Shown: positions 35,541-47,200 of the stretch, in pieces | Layout: each line of letters starts with the position of its first letter | How positions within the stretch are numbered: position 1 is the stretch's first letter | From: Plumapathes pennacea | Taxonomy: Eukaryota > Cnidaria > Anthozoa > Antipatharia > Myriopathidae | NCBI GenBank assembly: GCA_964036295.1 | Contig: OZ038472.1 | Location: 13,998,385-14,062,384 of the forward strand | Length of the DNA stretch: 64,000 nucleotides | Direction of reading: 5' to 3' | Translations under genes and position numbers: made by a program | The notes under the pieces: model-generated | The model's database searches: none | Told to the model about the DNA's origin: nothing | Seen by the model: only the letters and a program-made list of their open reading frames with translations

Positions 35541-38500
35541 AGCATTATAATTTATAGTTTAATTGTAGCATTTTTGTTTTTGTGTTTGTTTTTAGTCTTA
35601 TCGGGTGAAGAATTTGATAGGTATAATACATGTGTAACTTGAGCTTATTCAAACAGGCATAAAAAGTTAGTGTCCGGCTATCGACTGGATATTTTCTTAG
35701 TTCCAGTATATGGTTAGTTGCCATTTGGCATAGTCATTATTTGTTATGACTTACACTTGTTGAGTTTCTTTATACAGTAAGTGTAACCAGTTCGATTTAG
35801 AGCTGGATCAACGCTACGTTCTGGACTGGGGAAATACAGTAGTTTTAAGAAGTTATTGACTAGCAACTAGCCGGTAAAGCTTATGCCGCGGTAAGTCCTC
35901 TTGTAAATTTTTCTGCATGAGCACCGGCATCAAGGCTCTCGTTCGAGCCCATGTAAACAAAAGATTTGCAAAAAGATTTTTTTTTTTTTGCGCTTGCCAT
36001 GACAATAGCTTAGACCCTTCGCAGAACTGTCACGTGACGTACTAAGATTAAGGTCTAGCATAAGTTTCTGAATTTTTGTGGTACTTCGGCTTGTTATTCA
36101 AATCTTGTGAACGGATGCAGTGCCCTGAAACTTTGAATTTTTACTTAACTTCATGTCAGACAAGTGAGAAGGTAGTGTGACCGTGTTCTGAGGTGAATCT
36201 AAGAAATTAGCTCACCCGTGTATGTTACGAAGTGTAGTGTTATACAAACCAAGTATAATCTGGCGAAAATGGGTAAAAACTACAGCGGAGTCTGGTCTCA
36301 AAATGCATAACAATGGTTCTAGGCCATGGTCTTGTGTAAAAGTTTGTTTTGAAGTCCAAGACGAATTAAACTAAAACCCGAGCCCTGAGAAAAAGATTGT
36401 AAGTGGAAAATAAAAACGAATAAAATAGTCATAATTAACAGAAATATACCAGCAAAATCTTTCACTGGGTGCGATTTTGTTCAAAAGTGCTGTCCATTTA
36501 AGCTATAATATCACTGGAAATACTTTTCTCTAGTTAAATCGAATTCTATCATATTATTGATGAATGATAGCTGCAACGTTTCTCAAAATGTTATAGGAAT
36601 CACATTGAAACCAAATACATTATGATCTAAAGTTTGTCATGGACGCCCGATGAAATTCTGGAGTCACCTTAGCATTAGCTTGTTGACATGGCAACGGCAC
36701 TGTGTACTTTAAATCAGTGGCAAAGAAGCCGAGGAGGAATATATCAGAATAAAGATATGTTTTATAAAACTCGGTACAAAAACTAGACGGATAATAACTG
36801 AATAGCGTTGTCAAACGAAGCCAGCTCACTGATAAATCCCGCCGTTTTAAATTAGAGCTGTCAGTTATATAATTTACTCAGTAGTCTCACCCTGACCTTG
36901 AGTAGCGAGATCCACTGATAACCAGTGTCACGCGAGGAGTTAGATGGACGTAATGACATACAATTTTTAATACGTTATTACCTTTTTTTATCACAAAACT
37001 CATCTTGCTCGTCAGTCTGTCGCGCCGCTCTTGCGACGTGCGACAAGGACGAGAAGGACCTATTTGTCGGCGTTTATATGTTTCCGTGCCGTGAAGCGTT
37101 TAAAATTCTTGTTCAGCATCTTGTTGTGAAGAAAATTATTATCAACATGCACTTGGCGACATGTAAACGACACAACTATAGCGAAAAAAAAAAAAAAAAA
37201 AAAAAAAGAAAGGAACGAGTCAATCCATTATACGTTTCTCGTATGTTTCTTGTATGTCACGGTGGTCAAGCCAAACGTTAACCCTTACATTAGTTTAAAA
37301 AGAAATAAATTGAGTTCCATTTACTTCCATAGAGTGGAATAGTACCACCACAGCTTCAATTGAAAATATTAGCCAGTCTCGAATCGTACGGCGGTTACAT
37401 AATGGAAAAATTTGTTCTAGAATTTTTCACGCAATTACAGCTCGCTTGACGACGCGACCACAACTACTTTCAACAACCAGACGCGCGGTTATGTGTGTGG
37501 GAGTACCAAAAAGGTGGCCGTGCGGGGCCACCTTTTCAAAGCTACGTCATGCACTTTTGACGCGAACGACCAGCATTTTATTCTGGTGAGAACTCTGATC
37601 AGTTGGATGCTATCTACTAAGCCTTAGGTGAGTTAGTTTATTAAGAAATATAGGACATGAATTTCAGTTGCTTCACCGCACTAAATTTAGTTGCGTCTAG
37701 TAGGGGTCATCCCGACGTTTTCACGCGGCGAGCAATTGCCACCGAAAGGCACTCATCGACACATAGCGCCTACGAAGGGCCTTGATGACAAATTTATTGT
37801 ATGGTGACTTCAAAGTTTAATGTAATTTAATGTTTTCAAGTTTAATGTTTGGCAACTTTGAAGTTGCACTCGCGACCGAGTGAACTTGTGATAGATTTTC
37901 GAACACTGAGGTTCCAAATCGCGATCGAGAGTTCATAGCAAGGAATCGTAGTACACATTAAGGGCCAGGAGAACATATTTCAATTTCTAAAGCGCGATTT
38001 GCTACTTCGAACTAGCGTCAATCGCGACAAACCGCACTAAAATGTTGTCATGGTGACGGAAAAAGATCAGTTGCGTGACGGAAGAAAATATGCACTCTGA
38101 CGTCATACATACCTACATGTATGCATGCGAGGGTGTGCAACGCGAAGATTTTACTGAGTTGCCCAATTTCTTTCGAGGGCAGTTTGTGTAAGTTTGGGTT
38201 CTGGAAACAAGATCATTTGGCAGAAAGAAGAGAAAAAAAAAAAAAAAAAAAAAGAATGGGGAAGGGGGCGTTTTGGGTGACGCAAGACGTGCGTGGCTGT
38301 CACCTGTACACGTGCGTGACTGTCACCTGTACAAGCTCAGAGGGCTCAGGTGACGGGCACGTTATGTGATATCCTCTGACCTTGGGCATAAGGACCGAAC
38401 CGTATTTCGTCTCACTGCACATCAAAGGACAGCTGTTTCCTTACTTGGTAAGATAACCACTTTGATTTGAGACATTCTAGGAGCAGCGATGCTATTGGAG

Positions 38501-40980
38501 AGTATTTGTGGGCTAGCACAAAGCCCAAACGCACCTCTGACATGAATGTGGCAGGCGGCCAGTAGATTTCCGGTGTCCGCGTGCGATCAGTGCCATCACT
38601 GCAACAAAATCGTATTGTACGTAAACGCCAAATTGCACATTGCCTTATCTAGTTGCTTCTCAGGTTGCAGTAATGTAGGAATAAGTGCTGATACTGCCGG
38701 TAGCCACCTTCGCAGAACGTTTTTAGTTTTGCCACGTAGATACTTTTTTTTGTTAATTAATTAATTAATTAATTTTTATTTATTTATTTATTTTTTACTG
38801 CTACGGCGCATGTATTCGACTTTCAGATTGCAAAGATTTAGCTCGCAAGCTACAGTCGTTGCACGCGCCAAGGTGTCGAGGCGGGGAATTTTACAATTTT
38901 GTGTGTGTGTGTGTGTGTGTCGGTAGATCTGGTTGAGAGGGGAGTGGGGAGGGGGGGGGGGGGGGGGGAGGGGAGCAACTGCGGTGGATTGCCAGTTTCG
39001 AACCAAATGTGCGGTTTACAAATTAAGAGGTCGAACTTGGCAGGCGAGCCTATTTTTATAACTCCTTTTAAGTTTTGGTTTCTTGGGGCGTATCGAAACC
39101 ATCTTTTTCCCTTTCAATGCAGTCAATGCAGTCATGTGACACTTCCGATTTCCACCTCTGATCACGAGAAATATATTTCTAGCTGGACCACAGACTACTT
39201 AAAATACTTACACAATCACCACAAAAAAGATCGCTAAATCGGCGCAAAATCGCCTCGAAAGTCACCTTAAGCGGTAAATAAGGACTCGTAATGTTATCTG
39301 ACGAATTTCAGGAGTAAGATTTTTTATTTTCACGCGTAAAATGTGATTTGAAAATCTCCCCATACGAATCCTTATTAATCGATTGGCCGTGACGTCATCA
39401 GACCTTGACCGATCAGGCGTGACTTAGTAACACCTTGTGGGCTGCCTGTGGCTGGATTCCCGGCATTCCACGGTCCGCGGTCCGCGGTTCCTTTTTTTTT
39501 TTTTTTTTACGCCACGTTGACTCGGCTCGCCTGGGAGGATTCTACGCAAAACTGGCGAAATCTAGTCGGTAAGATAATTAGTAGATAGAACTGTGAGAGA
39601 GGGACTAATGGGAGATATGTTGTTCCTGTTCCAAGGGGTTCATGAATCTTGGCGGCTTTATCGTGCTCAAAATGATCGCGGTCGAGCCGTCGGACTCCAG
39701 TCAGCAATCGAGTATCGCTCAACATTCTTTTTTATGTGAAAACCAGGACACCAGGTATTAACGCGTTTAATAGGCCTAGTTTGAAATGTTGCATTCGGTT
39801 TATGTATTGGTCAGTAAGTCATCATTGACCCTTAGAAAAACTACATTGCCTTTATTCGAACCGGCTCCGCATAAGCCGGCTATGGCCACGTGGTAAAAAT
39901 CACTGAACCTCGTGATGAATTAAAGCGTGCAATATTTGCACAGGCGCCGTAAAACACTGTGTACTACTAATTCACTATGTTAGTTTCCGTAAGTAGGAAC
40001 ACGGATGTTTTCAGTAGGTTTTCGAAACTTTATAGTCCAAAGTTTAGAGAAGTCTAGGGCAGTCAAAAGTCCAGTTCAACTTATTTACATATTCCATTGT
40101 ATGGCTGCTTTTTTAATCGGCTGGATATTAATACGCCCGGCGTGTGTACCTTGACTTTGAAACCTGAAAGGCTTCTTGTTTCATACATGGCAACTATTTT
40201 ACACCCAAAACATCTGCATAGCGTGCCCACAACCGCAAATTATTATTCCTGTGGTCTGAGTCCAGCGCCTGAACTGTCATGCATGTCATAAAGGATTGTT
40301 CGTTCAAGTTTTAGAAGTGTCATACACATTCATCAGCTGGTATACCCTTCTATTAGACACCACGGAACTTTTTTTTTTTTTTTTCGGCCGTGCGGTCACC
40401 TTACTTTTGCGCCAGCAGTCATCGCTCAAAACTGTGGATTCAAAGCTCAGAACGCTCGTAAAACGTCAAGTCAGAAGGAAGAATCAATACTCAACTATAA
40501 GTTAGTTCAATGCATTTTTAAAGTTGTAGCCGGCTGAATTATCCTCCGACGCGTTCGATAGCTTTTCGTGTTCTTCTGCACCGCGGAAATTCCCGTTCCA
40601 CCCAAAATCACGTCGTGGGGTTTCCTTATACATTCATATATTACACACAGGAAGTGCCGCTAGTGGGATAGGGGAGTTCTATCCGCGCTCGCTAAAATGG
40701 CTCACAAACGTCCGAGCCGACACACTTCCGATGAAAATTTGTGGCAAACAAAATTTTAAAATTATAAAATTATATGAATCGAGCAAATTGTTATAACTGG
40801 AGTGAACAAATGTGTCACTTTTCGCGGAAACTCACCGGCTATTTTTATACCGTGTGGCATGAAACTTTCCCGGAATCTAATTTTCGTGAAAAATCCGCGA
40901 AAATTTAACCACGCAAATTTGCCCGCGTTCCACACCGCTGACTCTATGCGGCTGCGCAATGAGTCGTTCCTGGTCAGTGA
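35541..40980. other. Intergenic spacer between genes 2 and 3
   Basis: No gene is supported. Small open frames (for example 36925-37281 on the +) have no recognised domain. Simple repeats: A-runs at 37184-37206 and 38229-38252, TTAATTAA/TTTA repeats near 38755-38795, GT run at 38899-38919, G-run at 38951-38968, T-run at 39491-39508. A short hairpin with 11-bp arms (AAAAGGTGGCC) lies at about 37509-37538. Confidence 0.5.
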
Positions 40981-40993
40981 TGCTGACTCAGCA
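40981..40993. promoter_or_regulatory. Perfect Maf/CNC-type recognition element upstream of gene 3
   Basis: TGCTGACTCAGCA is an exact match to the 13-bp T-MARE palindrome, which contains an AP-1 core (TGACTCA). It ends 62 bp before the gene 3 start codon. Small Maf/NRF-type or AP-1 factors are the known binders. Function here is inferred only from position and exactness. Confidence 0.55.
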
Positions 40994-41055
40994 TATTTTT
41001 CCTTGCATGTTAGTTCAGTAAACATACCTTTTAAGATTACCTGAACGTCCAAAGG

Positions 41056-41201
41056 ATGCCTGGCTATCCAATATCACAGTCTGACAAGACTGAGCTTCCT
41101 GCCAAGTACATCTGCTCATCATGCGACAACTTGCTTCGAGACGCCATGCAGACGTCGTGCGGACATTTTTATTGCTTGTCCTGCCTGGACAGCCTGGCTG
41201 T
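41056..41201 (+). CDS. TRAF: Gene 3 exon 1: RING finger, type B
   Basis: Starts MPGYPISQSDKTELPAKY and shares CDNLLRDAMQTSCGHFYC with gene 2 apart from a few residues. Ligands C20, C23, C35, H37, C40 and C43 are present; C59 and D62 come from 41511-41574 (IKCKID). The donor is GTAAGT. The residue before the last complete codon's Val is Ala in place of Val, a small change outside the ligands. Confidence 0.92.
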
Positions 41202-44200
41202 GTAAGTAAACAAATACGATGTTTCTTTATAAAGTGTGCATTTAGTAACCGGAGGTGTCAACACCATGGCTGTGTACAAAAATACGGATAAAGTAATTAA
41301 ATTTGTCCCATATTTACTAATTAAATAATAAATAATAAATAATACAATTATTTCATTTCTGAGAATGATATTATGGATGTTCAGATAGCTAAAGCTTATG
41401 TCAAATGGGGAACTTATTCACTGCAGTTTTGTAATGACTATGGTGTCATATGGTGTCATAAGAATTTGACTGCACTAATACTTCCTGCGATCTTTACATT
41501 CTATCAAAAGAAATGACTCGAGTATTCCGGCCATCAAATGCAAAATAGATGGACAGCATCTGACACGTAACGAGGTAAATCTGAAGTTATCATATACTAG
41601 CTGTATTAGGTTACATCCATGTAATGTCAACCTTATGATCAATGATTATTACAGTATAGTCATATTACATTTCAAAAGCTAATTAAGGGCCTGACAAGTA
41701 GGTGGACACCAGGAATTGTCTGTATTGACACATACTTTAAATGTCGTACTTTTGTCAAAACTACCATGCTGTGAGTCATCCAGTTCCAAAGAAAACTGCT
41801 TCTAATCACCCCCCTCCCTGTATCAATGTTGTAGCCTGAATCTGGAAGAGTTCCGGTGAGACTTTGACGGAAAACCGTTGCTAAATAATTAATTTACCAA
41901 CATTGGAATGGGGGGGAAGGGAGAATGTGTCAACACTTTTGTCCAAGATTGTAGATATAATTATTGAATACTGGCGGTACTGAGTGACTGATTCTTCCTG
42001 AACCATAAATTAATATACATAATCTTATTTGAAGACTATTCGGCATTATCTGTGCAATTGTATGACCTGACTTGTCACAAATACAGGTGTTTCCAGACAA
42101 TTTCATGAGGAGAGAGATCAGAGCTTTAATTATTCACTGTCCACATGTAGATTCTGGCTGCAAGTGGAAGGAGGAAGTACAACATCTTGATATCTTGTAC
42201 TTCCCCCTTTCACTTGCAGCCAGAACCCTGTTACAAGGAGGTGGACACCAGGATATCTGCATGTGCTCTTCAGAATATATTTCCTCTTCATCATCTGTAA
42301 ATACATATCTTTAAATCTATAATATTGACACTCCCAGCTAGGCATGTAATATTATTGAATACTGGCCGTACTGAGTGATTGATTCTTCCTGAATCATAAA
42401 TTAATATAATCCTATTCAAAAACTGGCATGTAACTGTGCAATATTGTATGACTTGACTTGTCATAAATACAGGTATTTCCAGACAATTTCATGAGGAGAG
42501 AGATCATGGATTTGATAATTCACTGTACACATGTAGATTCTGGCTGCAAGTGGAAGGGGGAAGTACAACATCTTGAGGTACATAACTTCCTGTGATAGCT
42601 GTAGATCACACTACAACAGGACGTATATTACATTATTACATTATTGCAGTATTATTTTATTAGTTTATCTGTAGCAGGATTCCAAAGTGGGGGAGCGTAG
42701 GTTACTCCTCAGAGTTTTGGATGAGGCAGACCCGTCCTCCAAATTTCATGGCCTTCGTGGTCTTACACCCCTTTCATAACCATACTGCTCTATCCAATGT
42801 TGCACTATTTCAGACCAAATAAAATGCTAACAACTTGCATGCATACCCTTTTGGTTGTCCCACAGTACACCTGTAGTGGTAGAGTACTTCAGTATCTATT
42901 TGCAGCCAAATGTAAATTCACCCCAGTGTCTTAATATAAAAGTTCCACCAACTTTTTATCCACTCTTTTTTAAATCAAGCATGGAGGCCCTATTGAAACC
43001 ACTTGATGCAGTTTTTCGTTTTGCCAATCAACAGTAATTGTACACTGTAATTCAGCTAGTGTAATGAAAAATCAGTTGGCTCTGCTTATGAAGGATCAAT
43101 TAACCCCTTTATGTTGGAACGTCTTGGTCAAAACATTATGTCATCATTTCATGTACATGCGAAGACATCCCATGCAAAAATGTGCGAGTTCCTGCAAGTT
43201 CCCTGTAACCACCCTGAGTGTGGCATGTTGGTGAAGAAATCTGATCTGAAGGAGCATTTGGAAAAGGAGTGCAAATTCAGGCTGCACAAGTGTAACTACT
43301 GCAAGAAGGAAGTCAAACTGAACTTGATGCAGGTATGATACAGAATATATATTTGCTTGTGAATATTTAGGACCCCTCTCCACTCCCCCCAGGGGAACAA
43401 CTTGGTCAAGTTTTGGGGAAAGAATACATGCTATGTTTGGAGCAATCCAGGCAGTTATCTAATGGCTGCTCTTAGCTATTTTAAAAACCCAAGGAATGGT
43501 GTCAAACATTCAGCATACTCTAGAATACAATGTTTTGAATAAAAATTAGATAACATTAAAATAGTTTGGGGTACGTGTTCTATATGATGTACTTTAATCT
43601 GTTTCCAGGTCCATCATAAGAATGACTGCCCTGGTTTTCCAATTGTTTGTCAAAAGTGCGGTAAAGATGGGACTCCACGTTCTAAGGTTCGTATAGTAAA
43701 CAAGCAGTTGCGTGCGCCGATTATGCAGTTATTTCGTGTATTAATTTACGGTACATGTATTTTTGTTTTGTTTGTTTATTTGTTTGTTTTTTTCTGTTCT
43801 GGTTACCGCACTGGTTTAACTGCTGATCATTTGCAATTCCAAGCTAGTTTAGTTGCTCCCAGTCATATTCAACAAGGCAACATTGTGTTCTGACAAAGTA
43901 ATGCTAGTTACAAAATACGCTTTTCAGGCATATATAATGTATGTTGCGTTGTCATTCATGTCAAAAATTCATACGGTATTTGAGAGTTAAGTTACTATCT
44001 ATAAACTTCTGTCTGTTAAATTAGGATTTTCAGTTTTTGTTTCTCTACTACAGTGGTTTGTTGAATGAATACAAAAACAGAAAAAAGCGCTAGTAAACAT
44101 GTATTCACCTATTTTTAGACTCTAGCCAACCTCACACAGTTTCTCTTTCTTTCTGTGTACGCACCCCTGAGTTTGTGGTATTTTCGCTCTTAGCAAGACA

Positions 44201-47200
44201 TCACTATTTGGACCACTTACGACATCTGTTTTAGTTTAATGTGCCAATGGATTTCGGTAACCCGAATACCCGCTGATTTTATAGCGTGTTGTGCCAAAAA
44301 TCTTATTATGCGCCGATCCGACCTTTTTATTCAATAATTTGAAAGGAAGTCTGCAAGTTTCAGTTTTAGAACACACAGTCTCGGCGCCAAGTTTATCGAG
44401 GGGTTCAAAGAATGGCTTGGTTTTATCGTAAATGAGAACGATTTCTTTGTATAACACGCAACGCTTAAACTTTGGGACGTCTCGCACATCGGAGTTCAAG
44501 ATCTTGGCAATATGAAGTGGCATGTTTCGAAACGAAAGGTTTCGCTGGTACCTCATGGGCGACATGCTGTTTTAGGCGACATGAAGGGTTGTCGTGAATT
44601 TATTTGAATAGCGCGACCCAGCTCAATCAAGAGCGGGAAGACTTTTGGTTTCGAGGGAATCTTTGAAACTCACTCTGACTTCGATGGCTGAATGACCGGA
44701 CGATGACGCGAAGGGTGCTATCTGGAAATTGTAGAGACTCGTCTCCATCATGAAAACCATATGCCTCGAAGCTGGCTAAAATCAGAACAAGAACTATTGA
44801 ACAAGAATTCGAATTCCTACTTCGACAGGCCGGGAACCCAAGTTAAAAGTCCAAGAAGATGGATCAACGCATGGATTTACTTGTATCTTACAAGAGTACA
44901 ACACAGTACCTTCCAGCTGCCGTTATATCCTCAAAGATGGCTGCATGCTGCTTTCAAAGGCTTTCGGAGAGTTTGGTACACTGTATCAGGCTTCGAGACA
45001 AATAGACAGAACTGGAGATTCAAACATGTACCCCTAGTTCAACAGAAACTTCGAAATCCACTGATCTCCACGAATCAAAACGGCTAAAACATACGAGGTC
45101 ATTTTTCTATACAAAGCAGATACACTTATTTGTTGGTTTTCAATTTGGATACTGTGGACCTATTGAAAGAGTGACTAAAGATCATGACAAACATCGATGC
45201 AACTGTTTATCACATGTGTGGCGGGACCGTCTTTAACTTACAATGTATGGCCGTGAAGGGACAGCTACCACGAAGCCGTGCCGAAGCCGTCTATTCGAGC
45301 AAGAACAAAATGGCGCGTTGGGCGTTGTCGAGGTAAGAGCCGAGAAACATTGACATGGAGATTTCAATAACAAACCAGGTTTTTGTCGACTATTTCAAGG
45401 TAAGCGTCACGATGGCAAAACTTCGAAGCTTTTTGTGGCGTTGCTTCCTGCTAGATGAAGCAGTTGTCAAGTCATCCATGTGCTTAAATACTGAATGCTC
45501 AAGGTAAGTTGTAGGCAACGGAAATCCATCCTTTTTCGTGTATTGCTCTATTTTTCGAACTGGTGTTCAGTTTTCTTATATTTAAGCCCAGTTTGTTTGT
45601 TTTTTTTTTGTTTTTTTTTTGCGACGTTTGTTACGTCTATAGCTTTCTTGAAACACATAACGCGTTCGTCAACGTAGTACAATCCAGTGTTGGTTTTCAA
45701 TGTGGATACTGTGGACCGATTGAAAGAGTGACTGACGATGAACAACATCGATGCAAGTGTTCATCAAATACATGGGACCGTCTATAACTTGCATTGTATG
45801 GCCGTGAAGGGAAAGATACCATTAAGCCGTACCGAAGCCGCCTGTTCGAGCAAGAACAAAATGGCGGGTTAGGCGTTGTCGAGGTAAGAGCCGAGAAACA
45901 ATGACAGAGATCTCGGTAACAAACCAAGCTTTTGTCGACTGTTTCAAGGTAAGCGTCACGATGCCAAACCTTCGAAGCTTTTTATGGGGTGGCTTCCTGC
46001 TTGATGAACTTGGTAACGAAACAACTCTTTCCTTGTCGAGCCAAAGGAAAGGTGTAGGCAACGAAAATCCATGCTTTTTCGTGCACTGCTTTATTTTTTC
46101 GAACTGACTGGTGTTTCAGTTTTCTTGAATTTAAGCAGTTTTTTTCCGACGTTTGTTAAGTCGATAGTTATCCTGAAATATATAACGCTTTCGTCACCGT
46201 CAGTACAATCCATATCAATGTACCTTTTGCTTGTGTCCACGGGATGTGCTCGTTTTAATTTTCGTCGTATTTCTTGCCCAGATTTCGTTCTTTCTGTCAC
46301 AGGAAGTTGTATAAACGCTGCTATTAACGTGGCATTACGATCCTTAAATCATACTAAAATGGCCTCCTTCCGCCCGTGTGTGCGGCTTGCATCATTATTC
46401 ATTCACCAAACAGCGCATGATCATGGTACTTTGCCTAATGTATTTCTTTGAAAATCGTGCGCGTAGTTCTGCTGTATTCGCAATTATTTATACCAGTAGT
46501 GATTGATGGCTGCGCGCTCTCTGCACAAGCTCAAGGGCACAATGTGAACACAATGTTTGCACACATAGATTATTGCTAACTATCACAAATGCGAGACAGT
46601 AAGAAGGCTGAAGTGTTAATAGAAGTAACTTTGTGTTTACACGTTTCAGAGCATACTGTATAACTCAGGGCTAATAACTGGGAATTAACGGTATTTAAGG
46701 TGGAGAGTCTAACTCACCGTACTGGAGCATGTGTGGGTCAAAATACTTATTGACTTATCATCGTTTCGCTCGCCAGATCGAAGAACATCAGAACCCGCTG
46801 ACAGGTGATTGTGATGGAGTGAAGGTTCCTTGTCCTTTTTCTGAAATGGGCTGCCCTGAAAATAAGGTACGTGTTGAGTGCTTTACATTCATCATATTTT
46901 AAGGTAGAAGGCTTTGTATGAGTTTAGACAATCAAAGTTACAACATTAAAAATTGCTTTGTATTGAACGGACTCTGCACACCTCCATTGTTAGTTACGAC
47001 ATCTTCTATTCCCATGTATTTATGAGTTCTCGATTTGTATAGCCATTTAGATAAACCTCCCAAGTTTCTCGAAACCAATTTGTCAACTATTTAATGCCAC
47101 ATGGGGTACAAGTAACGACTTGGAAGTTTAGTAAGCTCCGCAAGGGGACTAGATGGCAAAAGTTCGCTGTCGTTCATGTATCACTGACTGACCATTAACG

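Noticed and set aside
36925-37281. 118-codon + frame with Cys residues in the gene 2-3 spacer
   Set aside because: It ends in a poly-Lys run from an A-tract, has no recognised domain, and no exon partner was found.
44236-44565. 109-codon - strand frame in gene 3 intron 5
   Set aside because: The homologous DNA in gene 2 intron 5 (about 28990-29220) has stops and frame breaks, so it looks like conserved intron sequence from duplication and not a gene.
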